A DNA stretch of 6,252 bases from Methanomassiliicoccales archaeon (GCA_024464195.1 JANHAK010000078.1:1-6252), one strand, 5' to 3'. Positions 1 to 5,197 are shown, counted from the first letter of the stretch. Notes: generated by a model from the letters alone, not told the origin. Translations and numbers: made by a program.

Positions 1-507
1 TCCTGGGGTATCGACAAGCACCACTCCCTGCCTCAGCAATTCATTATTAACATAGACTTGCACCTCAGTTACTCCCTTTTCATTATTGGGATTACCTTTT
101 TCTGTTGTGAAAGACTCAAGTTCGCTAGCAGAAATCTCTATCGAATTGCCATCTTCGAAGAAGACTCTTGCTTGCGTTTCTTTTCCAAATGATATTCTTG
201 TGATAACCGATGTGAGAGGTAAAATCCCGGTTGGGAGAACTTCAAGACCCAATAGCGCATTAATCAGAGTGGATTTGCCTCGTTTGAAACTCCCAAGCAC
301 GGCGAGGTAGAATCTCTCGTCCCTGAGATCAACGATGATAGAATTGATGGCTGAGGCAAGTGAATTCCCGCCCATCCGTTCCGCAACTTTTTTGATATCT
401 GAGAGCGCATCGAGACAGGCGCCTTTCCATCCGTCCAAGTCAATGCCTCTTTCGATCGATCCAGAAGCGGATTCAGATATGCTATTGAATGTACGACATG
501 ACGCCAT
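1..507 (-). CDS. Dynamin-family GTPase, N-terminal part (3' end beyond window)
   Basis: The reading frame enters from position 507 and runs off the left edge without a stop, giving 169 residues. A helical-looking N-terminal stretch (about residues 20-68) precedes a GTPase core. Seen directly: P-loop GSFKRGKST at residues 72-80 (G1), the PTGILPLTS segment at 92-100 holding the G2 threonine, and DTPG at 166-169 (G3), which is the last thing in the window. This order and spacing are typical of the Dynamin_N domain of bacterial and archaeal dynamin-like proteins, which hydrolyse GTP and often remodel membranes. The ATG at 507 is chosen because stop codons lie in frame just upstream (TAG at 552-550) and GGTGAG, a match to the archaeal anti-Shine-Dalgarno, sits 9 bases before it. 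Not visible: G4, the stalk, and any membrane-binding region, so a function beyond GTPase is inference. No partner gene is adjacent; the next gene upstream is the split nuclease. Confidence 0.85.
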   Translation of the reverse strand, partial: MASCRTFNSISESASGSIERGIDLDGWKGACLDALSDIKKVAERMGGNSLASAINSIIVDLRDERFYLAVLGSFKRGKSTLINALLGLEVLPTGILPLTSVITRISFGKETQARVFFEDGNSIEISASELESFTTEKGNPNNEKGVTEVQVYVNNELLRQGVVLVDTPG

Positions 508-516
508 CAGCTCACT

Positions 517-522
517 CTCACC
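517..522 (-). promoter_or_regulatory. Ribosome-binding site of the dynamin-like gene
   Basis: GGTGAG on the minus strand, 9 bases before the ATG at 507, matches part of the archaeal GGAGGTGAT consensus. It supports that ATG as the start. Confidence 0.55.
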
Positions 523-574
523 AAATGGTGCGATTTCAAAAAGTAGAAGCTATCAGCCCGCACCCAGCGGTTAA

Positions 575-592
575 GGGTGAGCTTCATCACCC
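575..592 (-). other. Perfect 6-bp hairpin in the leader of the dynamin-like gene
   Basis: On the minus strand GGGTGA, a 6-base loop TGAAGC, and TCACCC form a perfect stem about 70 bases before the ATG. A second CACCC/GGGTG pairing is possible between 561-565 and 575-579, because CACCCAG occurs twice (561-567 and 588-594). The two pairings exclude each other. If the TATA-like box at 614-623 is real, the hairpin would lie at the very 5' end of the transcript. A regulatory role is inference. Confidence 0.4.
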
Positions 593-613
593 AGAGGGAA
601 TTAGCAGAAACCT

Positions 614-623
614 GTATTTATTG
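614..623 (-). promoter_or_regulatory. Possible TATA box of the dynamin-like gene
   Basis: CAATAAATAC on the minus strand resembles an archaeal TATA box. Transcription would start near 590-595, leaving a leader of about 85 bases. It is judged only from sequence likeness in AT-rich DNA. Confidence 0.25.
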
Positions 624-739
624 ATTTCCCAAAGCATCAAAATGATCATGAAAAATTCGGGTTGAATCGAAAAATTCAAGAATAATCGGCTTTTCCGAAT
701 GCCTCATTTGAATAAGTGTTTGAGACATGGAATGATAAG

Positions 740-744
740 AAAAA
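740..744 (-). terminator. Possible oligo-T terminator of the nuclease gene
   Basis: A T5 tract in a T-rich stretch on the minus strand (734-746 overall) lies about 40 bases past the nuclease stop codon at 785-787. Archaeal RNA polymerase often stops at such tracts. A perfect 12-base palindrome, CAAATCGATTTG at 769-780, lies between the stop codon and this tract. Confidence 0.3.
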
Positions 745-784
745 TCAGTCTTGCTCGGTTACAATTTTCAAATCGATTTGATTT

Positions 785-1243
785 TCAGACGACGTTATCA
801 AGAATTATTTCATTATTTTGGCCAGGAATGAGGACATTTGAATATCCATATTTTAAAAAATCTGTGGGCTTCTCCGTATGAACGGGAATGACGATATCTG
901 GGTTGATTGACTCTACAACCTTCAAAATATCTTCTCGAGAAGCGTGCCCTGATACATGATATCCTTGCTCAGGCTCAATTTTTGGCCATTGCCCTTGCCC
1001 ACTATCAACGACCTGAAATCCTTTGACCTTCATATTGAACATTGCCAGCCAGTTTTTCAATCTAATGAAATCTATCGCTTGTTCCTCTGTGTAGGCCTCA
1101 CTGCTCGAATAAATGTAAGTTCCTCCCGAGGGATTGATGTCGAATAATCTGTTCATATCCCAATACGAAAAGCATACAATAAAATGAGCCGGGTCCTGTT
1201 TAATTTCATTTGGATCGACAAGTGCTTCTTTGTGACGCTCCAA
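785..1243 (-). CDS. Nuclease C-terminal part: end of beta-CASP and RMMBL segment
   Basis: 152 residues that continue the nuclease after the frameshift; in frame, sense sequence extends back to 1252, just after an out-of-frame TGA at 1255-1253. It holds the beta-CASP histidine motifs: YHVSGHAS (H100 here, about 468 in the joined protein) and IPVHTEKP (H122, about 490). The stretch TYIYSSSEAYTEEQAIDFIRL is also typical of the archaeal RNase J-like group. A TTG at 1243 could formally start it, but no ribosome-binding site precedes it and the preceding codons (KKIL) fit the joined protein, so independent translation is unlikely. The stop is TGA at 787-785. Confidence 0.75.
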   Translation of the reverse strand: MERHKEALVDPNEIKQDPAHFIVCFSYWDMNRLFDINPSGGTYIYSSSEAYTEEQAIDFIRLKNWLAMFNMKVKGFQVVDSGQGQWPKIEPEQGYHVSGHASREDILKVVESINPDIVIPVHTEKPTDFLKYGYSNVLIPGQNNEIILDNVV

Positions 1244-2346
1244 GATCTTTTTTCAAACCTTTCATGTCTAGCTTTAAGATCTCGGAATATTCGCAATCCG
1301 TCAAGATGATCGATACCGTCAACACACGCCAGCGCATCAAGATAGTATGCATCCTTCATTAGGATAACAAGTTCTCTGTCAAACTCATCAGTTATGCGCT
1401 TAAAGGTCTCAAGTCTTTCAAAATTGCGAGGCGAAAAATCTGCGACAACCAGTCCCTTTTCTTCAGCAACCGTATCTGCGCATTTCTCTTTAACAGATTC
1501 CTCCGTGAGAGATTCCTCCGTGAGATCATCTTTGGACTCATCGATGCGCGTTCCCTCAATGATTAATGCAAGCGGTTGAAGTTTCCTTGCTTCACTAATA
1601 AATTTTTTTGTTTTATATGCATGGCGTCCATGCAATCTCAAATCGCCAGTATAAACAATCCAGCCCAGCGATGTGTTGATGGCAAAGGCAGACGCCCCAT
1701 AAATAGAATGGTCAACATCAAACTGCTTGAACTCGATATCAACTTCCTCAGATTCGATTAAATTTGGAGGACGAATATTCTTGCCCCAAGGGCAACTCTT
1801 AAAAAAGTTCTCGAACCTTTCCGAAACTGGAGTCGTCACGATTAGATCCCTTGTACGAAATTCTTCATTCCTTTTACTCACGAGCACTCGACGATCATCG
1901 CTGCAATTCGTCCTTACTGCGGAATAAATGGCATCATGCTCGATACGATGACTATCACAATCCCTAAAACATTTCAAGAGAACAAGGGTCAATGCATTCG
2001 AAACAAGCGGAATAGAAAAATCCAGCATCGAGACCATTCCAGCATGATCCAGATGCGCATGTGTGATGAAAACGGCGTCAACACTTAGCCTCGGAAATTT
2101 CGAAATATCAAGATCACTTGGAACAAGATCGTTTCTATAAATATTACACTTAGGCAACTGCCCAGTCATCAGGTAATCATGTAACCCCCTTCCCACACGA
2201 GGAGCCAAAAATTCTTCATAGAATTGTCCAAGCTTCTTGTAATTTATTCCAAAATCGAGAAAAACCCCGTGATTATCGAATTCCAAGAAGATTTTGTTGC
2301 CGCCAATTGTTTCATGCCCATCATAAACTGTGATTTTTACGCTCAA
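1153..2346 (-). CDS. Nuclease N-terminal part: MBL core and first half of beta-CASP domain
   Basis: 397 residues as read, of which 1-366 are genuine and the last 31 are out-of-frame after the A run. Metal-site motifs of the MBL fold are in order: D31 in VFLDFG, HAHLDH at 96-101 (H96, H98, D100, H101), H213 in VDHS, and D235 in YTGDLRLHG. E264 in IIEGT is the beta-CASP motif A acidic residue. Residues 275-284 read LTEESLTEES, encoded by a DNA duplication. The start is TTG at 2346: the in-frame TGA at 2376-2374 leaves no ATG or GTG before it, GGGGA lies a few bases upstream, and the conserved KITVYDGHETIGG begins right after. Without the C-terminal histidines at fused positions 468 and 490 this fragment would lack an intact active site. 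Upstream 182 bases separate it from the radical SAM gene. Confidence 0.8.
   Translation of the reverse strand: MSVKITVYDGHETIGGNKIFLEFDNHGVFLDFGINYKKLGQFYEEFLAPRVGRGLHDYLMTGQLPKCNIYRNDLVPSDLDISKFPRLSVDAVFITHAHLDHAGMVSMLDFSIPLVSNALTLVLLKCFRDCDSHRIEHDAIYSAVRTNCSDDRRVLVSKRNEEFRTRDLIVTTPVSERFENFFKSCPWGKNIRPPNLIESEEVDIEFKQFDVDHSIYGASAFAINTSLGWIVYTGDLRLHGRHAYKTKKFISEARKLQPLALIIEGTRIDESKDDLTEESLTEESVKEKCADTVAEEKGLVVADFSPRNFERLETFKRITDEFDRELVILMKDAYYLDALACVDGIDHLDGLRIFRDLKARHERFEKRSWSVTKKHLSIQMKLNRTRLILLYAFRIGI
1248..1253 (-). other. A6 homopolymer where the nuclease reading frame shifts
   Basis: The minus strand reads GAAAAAAG here. The upstream frame reads GAA AAA AGA; the downstream frame requires AAG ATC TTG. 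Adding one A (A7) restores frame, so the shift equals a single-base deletion in the run. Homopolymers like this are common places for sequencing error, true indels and RNA polymerase slippage. Confidence 0.8.
1496..1525 (-). repeat. Perfect 15-base tandem duplication inside the nuclease gene
   Basis: On the plus strand GATTCCTCCGTGAGA occurs at 1496-1510 and again at 1511-1525 with no mismatch. It keeps frame and doubles a five-residue block (LTEES), in an acidic, probably exposed linker after motif A. The exact identity of both copies suggests a recent event. Confidence 0.9.
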
Positions 2347-2528
2347 CTGCTTCCCCGAAGTACCAATGAAGTCTCAGATTATCAGGTTTTCGAGACGTGA
2401 ATTTCCTTTTGCAATATCTAAGCATCTAAACACAAAGATACCAATCATAGTTAATTAAAAGAATATTAGCCAGAAAATTGATCTGTCTTTCTTGAAAATT
2501 CGTCTTGAACTCAGTTATCAACAACTAA
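2347..2528. other. Spacer between the radical SAM gene and the nuclease gene
   Basis: 182 AT-rich bases with no gene seen. TTTTAATTAA on the minus strand (2451-2460) is a possible TATA box for the nuclease, which would give a leader of about 80 bases. TTTT tracts shortly after the radical SAM stop (2529) could end its transcript. The gap argues against tight co-transcription of the two genes, though read-through is not excluded. Confidence 0.3.
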
Positions 2529-3596
2529 CTAGTCGATAATTCGACCTACGATGGGAATTTTCTTCCCGCAATTCAGACAATGATGATCTCTGGCTATATT
2601 TTTCCTAATTATTCCAAGTGACGATCTTTTGATGAGAACGGAGTTGCAGTTCGGGCAATAGGTGTTTTGGTAATTCGCATCTGGGATGTTTCCAAGATAG
2701 ACATATTCAACACCTGCGGATTTTGCTAGCTGATAGGCGATCTTCATTACACCGAGATCGGTCGGTGGTTTATCATATTTATATGCCGGAAAATATCTGT
2801 TAAAATGAAGCGGAATGGTAGTTCCTGCATACTTAAGATGATTATCCACAACATTGCGAATGGAACATTCATCGTCATTCACACCGGTAACAAGCAGATT
2901 TACCACTTCAACATGCAATCCTGAGTTGGTAGCGTGGGAAATATTTCTCCACACAAATTTATCACTCGCACAGCCACAGTACTTATCATAAACTTCCATA
3001 TCTCCCTTGACATCAATTTTTATTGCAGACATCCCCGCGTTTCTTAGCAATTCCAAAGCCTCTAGCGTGATGTAACCATTCGAAACATAACATGAATATA
3101 AACCATGCGCCCGAGCCATACTGAATGTGTCAATAGCCCAGTCCGTGAGCAATGTTGGTTCCTGAAAACTTGCGCAAACACCGTCATCGCCTCGCAAAGT
3201 GGCTAGATCAATGATATGACTTGGAGAAGTAAAGCTGTCAATTTCTGGTTCGGGCACTCTTCTGGAAAGATGATAATTCTGGCACCATGGACACGTGAAA
3301 TTGCATGACCATGTCGAAAAAGTGAGAGCGGTTGAACCTGGCCAGTAATGGTAAAACGGCTTGATTTCGATGGGGCGACTTTCAATCGCACTCAAATTGC
3401 CGTAGACGAGAGTGAACAGTCTTCCCCCAATATTCATCCTCGTCTTGCAGAATCCTCTTGTACCCGAGGCAATCACACATCTTCTTTCGCAGAGCTTGCA
3501 CCTGACTTTAGAATCTCCAATCGTCTCATATAGGACCGCTTCTCGTACAACTTGCCGCTTGAGAATCCTATTTGCAATTTTATTATTATTCATCAT
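2529..3596 (-). CDS. amrS: AmrS/PflA-like radical SAM protein (AmmeMemoRadiSam-type)
   Basis: 355 residues. A radical SAM enzyme reduces S-adenosylmethionine at a 4Fe-4S cluster to form a 5'-deoxyadenosyl radical; the substrate of this family is not known to me. Seen: an N-terminal cysteine cluster (C33, C36, C40, C50; CKLCERRCV), the cluster-binding C98-x3-C102-x2-C105 (CNFTCPWCQN), then EPT at 146-148, VSNGY at 171-175 and KIDVKG at 193-198 as in COG1180 proteins. LHFNRYFPAYKYDKPPT, then YVYLGNIPDANYQNTYCPNC, are characteristic of the AmmeMemoRadiSam enzyme rather than of pyruvate-formate-lyase activases. A C-terminal zinc ribbon has C314, C317, C340, C343. ATG at 3596 (followed by a second ATG) is the start, because TAG immediately precedes it in frame. 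A GGGAGATGA sequence is 15 bases upstream, too far for a usual ribosome-binding site. The usual companions Memo and AMMECR1 are not in this window. Confidence 0.85.
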   Translation of the reverse strand: MMNNNKIANRILKRQVVREAVLYETIGDSKVRCKLCERRCVIASGTRGFCKTRMNIGGRLFTLVYGNLSAIESRPIEIKPFYHYWPGSTALTFSTWSCNFTCPWCQNYHLSRRVPEPEIDSFTSPSHIIDLATLRGDDGVCASFQEPTLLTDWAIDTFSMARAHGLYSCYVSNGYITLEALELLRNAGMSAIKIDVKGDMEVYDKYCGCASDKFVWRNISHATNSGLHVEVVNLLVTGVNDDECSIRNVVDNHLKYAGTTIPLHFNRYFPAYKYDKPPTDLGVMKIAYQLAKSAGVEYVYLGNIPDANYQNTYCPNCNSVLIKRSSLGIIRKNIARDHHCLNCGKKIPIVGRIID

Positions 3597-3623
3597 CTAC
3601 GAGCAATCTTGTCATCTCCCGAA

Positions 3624-3632
3624 GTTAAATAG
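3624..3632 (-). promoter_or_regulatory. TATA-like box of the radical SAM gene
   Basis: CTATTTAAC on the minus strand lies about 28 bases before the ATG at 3596. With the usual 22-27 base distance from TATA box to start site, transcription would begin at or within a few bases of the ATG, giving a leaderless or nearly leaderless message. This would explain why no well-placed ribosome-binding site is seen. Confidence 0.45.
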
Positions 3633-3654
3633 TATTTGGTAATATTATTCTTCA

Positions 3655-3710
3655 ATAATTGTTAAACCCAGTCAGATAATTGTCAACTTGAATAAAATTG
3701 TGATAATTGT
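3655..3710 (-). repeat. Three copies of ACAATTAT upstream of the radical SAM promoter
   Basis: The plus-strand octamer ATAATTGT occurs at 3655-3662, 3676-3683 and 3703-3710, all in the same orientation, 21 and 27 bases apart. The last two share a preceding G. They lie just upstream of the TATA-like box at 3624-3632, where an activator or repressor could bind. AT-rich sequence makes chance repeats more likely, so regulatory function is inference. Confidence 0.4.
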
Positions 3711-3745
3711 GGAAAATGAAAAGATTCAAAATGCCGTCAAGTTGA
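3683..3745. repeat. 9-base inverted repeat in the divergent promoter region
   Basis: TCAACTTGA at 3683-3691 and its exact reverse complement TCAAGTTGA at 3737-3745 are separated by 45 bases. The left arm abuts the middle ATAATTGT copy. Each arm is also nearly palindromic on its own, as protein-binding half-sites often are. Confidence 0.35.
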
Positions 3746-3875
3746 AGACTTTTGCAAATTGATCCAAAATCGCAATTCAGGTATTTCAAGAATAGAAAAT
3801 ATTAACGAGTTTTTGGTGTTTCCAGATACACTGCAATAAAAGTTAGCAATCAAAATCGAACAATCAGCGATATTG

Positions 3876-3883
3876 TTATAAAC
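3876..3883 (+). promoter_or_regulatory. Possible TATA box on the plus strand
   Basis: TTATAAAC is the best plus-strand TATA-like sequence in the divergent region. It would start RNA near 3905, giving the amidotransferase a leader of about 210 bases. A closer but weaker candidate is GATTATA at 4084-4090, about 31 bases before the ATG, which would give a very short leader. Confidence 0.25.
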
Positions 3884-4117
3884 ATCTGAAGAGCGATTGG
3901 ATAGTTACTGAGTCAAATTTCTCACGTATTTTGCCACAATCGATCATTAACACCATGCATAAATGTAGTATGCCGACTTCGATGCGAGAAAGTACCAATC
4001 TCCACTGCGATTTTATCAGTCAGGGATCTAATGGGTTAAGAAACATGATTTCTTCTACATGCGAAATTTACTACTCACAAAATGATTATAGGATTAGCCC
4101 TGAATAAATAGGATCGC

Positions 4118-4735
4118 ATGAGATCTTTGATCATTAACTGTTATCTGAACCCAAAAGAAATAAACGAACTCTTCATTGCGATTAAGCCCTTTGGTGATTG
4201 CCAAATCAGTCATTACGAAGAAATAAATTTTGAAGATCGAGTGAACAATGATTTCGACGCTGTTATCATCAGCGGCTCTGAAGCGAGAATAGTTGATGAG
4301 AATCATAGGAAGATGTTTGCGAAAATAGTAGATTTGATAAAGAATCTCGAGATTCCAACGTTTGCAATCTGTTTTGGACACCAATTGCTTTGCTGGACGT
4401 TCGGTGCCGAAGTCTCGTCTCTGACTAAACCCATCAAGAATAAGTTCGAATGGATCAATATCATAGAATTTGATGAAATATTTGATGGCTTCGAGGACAG
4501 ACACATTCTGCTGGCCGAATCGCATAACGACTATGTCATTAAAAGAAGCCTAAAGGAGGCGGGCTTTGTTTTGCTTGCAGACTCCGAATCATGCGAAGTG
4601 GAGGCGGTCAAACATGTCAAGAAACCATTTTATGGCGTTCAGTTTCATCCCGAACGTATCAAGATTCAGAATGAAACTCGTGCGGAAGGGCAAATGATAG
4701 TTGAGAATTTTTATAAGAAAGTAGTTAGAAAATAA
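4118..4735 (+). CDS. Free-standing class I glutamine amidotransferase (GuaA-subunit-like)
   Basis: 205 residues, the length of a single GATase1 domain. Such domains hydrolyse glutamine and pass ammonia to a synthetase partner. Seen: SGS at 52-54 (oxyanion-hole region), nucleophile C85 in AICFGHQ, ESHNDYV at 134-140 matching the SHxDxV motif of the GMP synthase type, and H177 and E179 in GVQFHPE completing the catalytic triad. The ATG at 4118 begins the expected first strand (RSLIINCY); a weak AGGATCGC precedes it. It is the only plus-strand protein gene here, and no synthetase or ligase gene lies next to it. Archaeal GMP synthase does use separate A and B subunits, but FHPER is followed by IKIQNETRAEG rather than the usual V-x-HT continuation, so I cannot say that this is GuaAa. 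Alternatives are other amidotransferases or gamma-glutamyl hydrolases of the same fold. Confidence 0.85.
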   Translation: MRSLIINCYLNPKEINELFIAIKPFGDCQISHYEEINFEDRVNNDFDAVIISGSEARIVDENHRKMFAKIVDLIKNLEIPTFAICFGHQLLCWTFGAEVSSLTKPIKNKFEWINIIEFDEIFDGFEDRHILLAESHNDYVIKRSLKEAGFVLLADSESCEVEAVKHVKKPFYGVQFHPERIKIQNETRAEGQMIVENFYKKVVRK

Positions 4736-4967
4736 ACAAACTTCAATTTGATAAGAAAATGATCATTAGTCTTGCTTCCTGCCAATTTCAAATAATCTTA
4801 TTTTAAACAATAGAAATATCAATTTCCTAGCCACTCTATTTTCCTGATTTCTTGTATGATGAGGAGGATCCCTACCGCTTGATTGCCTCAATTTTTGAGA
4901 TACATTCATTCTGGATCCTGCAAAACTTGTAATTTGAAGTGCTGATACATTGGCGTTTATGTACGAG
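4736..4967. other. Spacer between the amidotransferase and tRNA-Leu (convergent ends)
   Basis: 232 AT-rich bases between two 3' ends. TTATTTT at 4798-4804 may end the amidotransferase transcript. A small hairpin, GAAAT-ATCA-ATTTC, lies at 4813-4826, and a larger nested inverted repeat at 4865-4919. A 47-codon minus-strand frame at 4766-4909 has no recognisable product. Confidence 0.3.
4865..4919. repeat. Nested inverted repeat
   Basis: Outer arms AGGATCC (4865-4871) and GGATCCT (4913-4919) are exact reverse complements. Inside them, CTCAA-TTT-TTGAG (4887-4899) is a 5-bp hairpin. The two pairs share nearly the same centre (about 4892 and 4893), so transcribed RNA could form an interrupted stem-loop of 55 bases. 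The sequences between the arms do not pair. Confidence 0.5.
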
Positions 4968-5080
4968 TGCGGGGGGAGGGATTTGAACCCTCGGACCCCT
5001 TCGGGACAGAATGCCCTACGGAAATACGCGTTGCCTCCGTCTTAAGTCCTGCGCTTTTGGCCAAACTTAGCTACCCCCGC
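4968..5080 (-). tRNA. tRNA-Leu (anticodon UAA) with intron
   Basis: 113 bases, 85 when spliced. The acceptor stem GCGGGGG (5080-5074) pairs with CCCCCGC, followed by discriminator A at 4968. The D stem is GCT/AGC, the anticodon stem CAGGA/TTCTG (one G-U), the T arm GAGGG-TTCAAAT-CCCTC, and the variable arm is long with a CCC-GAA-GGG stem, as in class II tRNAs. Anticodon TAA at 5044-5042 reads UUA and, by wobble, UUG leucine codons. The three bases after the discriminator are CTC, so CCA must be added after transcription. No copy of the tRNA 3' end was seen elsewhere in the window, so there is no sign of use as an integration site here. Confidence 0.95.
5013..5040 (-). other. 28-nt tRNA intron (canonical 37/38, bulge-helix-bulge)
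   Basis: The intron lies after G37 of the anticodon loop. The exon bases CTTA (32-35) pair with intron bases TAGG (23-26), with one T-G wobble, to make the 4-bp central helix. The 3-nt bulges are A36-G37-intron 1 and intron 27-28-A38. Intron CGGA (2-5) pairs with TCCG (19-22) as the inner helix. This is the textbook hBHBh' structure cut by the archaeal tRNA splicing endonuclease. Confidence 0.92.
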
Positions 5081-5100
5081 TCGCGCATATTGATGCTGGG

Positions 5101-5107
5101 ATTTATC
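5101..5107 (-). promoter_or_regulatory. Possible TATA box of tRNA-Leu
   Basis: GATAAAT on the minus strand is centred about 24 bases before the tRNA 5' end, which is roughly the expected distance for an archaeal tRNA promoter starting at or just before the mature end. Confidence 0.35.
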
Positions 5108-5197
5108 TCGATGCGGCGATTGGTAGTTTAGTATTTCATCCTTTTGTGTGAATTGTTTGTATTAAAGATCATTGATGAAATAAGAAAAGATCTGATG

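Larger units (their letters stand above)
785..2346 (-). pseudogene. RNase J-like MBL/beta-CASP nuclease, broken by a one-base frameshift
   Basis: Two overlapping minus-strand frames together make one protein of the archaeal RNase J-like group (metallo-beta-lactamase fold with beta-CASP insertion and C-terminal RMMBL segment; COG0595/COG1236 relatives), which cleaves RNA in a metal-dependent way in the cytoplasm. The join is at the A6 run at 1248-1253. One extra A would give a continuous 520-residue protein reading FEKKILERHKEAL across the junction, a normal length for the family. All expected motifs survive in one half or the other, and neither half carries a further stop, so the lesion is either very recent, a homopolymer sequencing error, or bypassed by transcriptional slippage. 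A 15-base tandem duplication lies about 245 bases before it. As written in this window, neither half should be an active nuclease. Family assignment is confident; whether the gene is dead is not. Confidence 0.7.
3597..4117. other. 521-base gene-free region between divergent genes
   Basis: It separates the start of the radical SAM gene (minus) from the start of the amidotransferase (plus), so it must hold both promoters. Apart from the repeats and TATA-like boxes listed separately, I see no convincing gene or structured RNA. Two short open frames (3955-4107 plus, 3922-4035 minus) have no recognisable coding character. The region is long for an archaeal intergenic space and could carry the remains of a lost gene or an unrecognised RNA. 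Confidence 0.4.

Noticed and set aside
699..881. 60-codon plus-strand frame over the end of the nuclease gene
   Set aside because: It overlaps the conserved C-terminus of the nuclease on the other strand and resembles nothing known.
1247..1253. Programmed -1 frameshift at an A AAA AAG heptamer (as in dnaX)
   Set aside because: The heptamer is present, but the upstream reading frame is GAA AAA AGA, so it is out of phase with the zero frame needed for tandem slippage. A simple indel or transcriptional slippage explains the break better.
3922..4035. Short minus-strand frame with VEIGTFSHRSRHTTFMHG, faintly like a hexapeptide acetyltransferase
   Set aside because: Only about 37 codons between stops, and the likeness is a few residues. 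Not enough to call a gene remnant.
3955..4107. 50-codon plus-strand frame just before the amidotransferase
   Set aside because: Serine-, methionine- and cysteine-rich without any family resemblance, and no clear ribosome-binding site. It may be chance.
4094..4525. 143-codon minus-strand frame opposite the amidotransferase
   Set aside because: It is the antisense shadow of a clear GATase1 gene with an intact catalytic triad.
4766..4909. 47-codon minus-strand frame with ATG and an AGGAT sequence upstream
   Set aside because: No recognisable protein, a basic and hydrophobic mix expected from AT-rich DNA, and it overlaps the inverted repeat.
4855..4945. C/D box RNA suggested by ATGATGA at 4855 and CTGA near 4942
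   Set aside because: The boxes are about 90 bases apart with no internal D'/C' pair, too long for an archaeal C/D guide RNA.
4968..5000. tRNA 3' end as an attachment site for an integrated element
   Set aside because: No repeat of this segment elsewhere in the window and no integrase gene seen.
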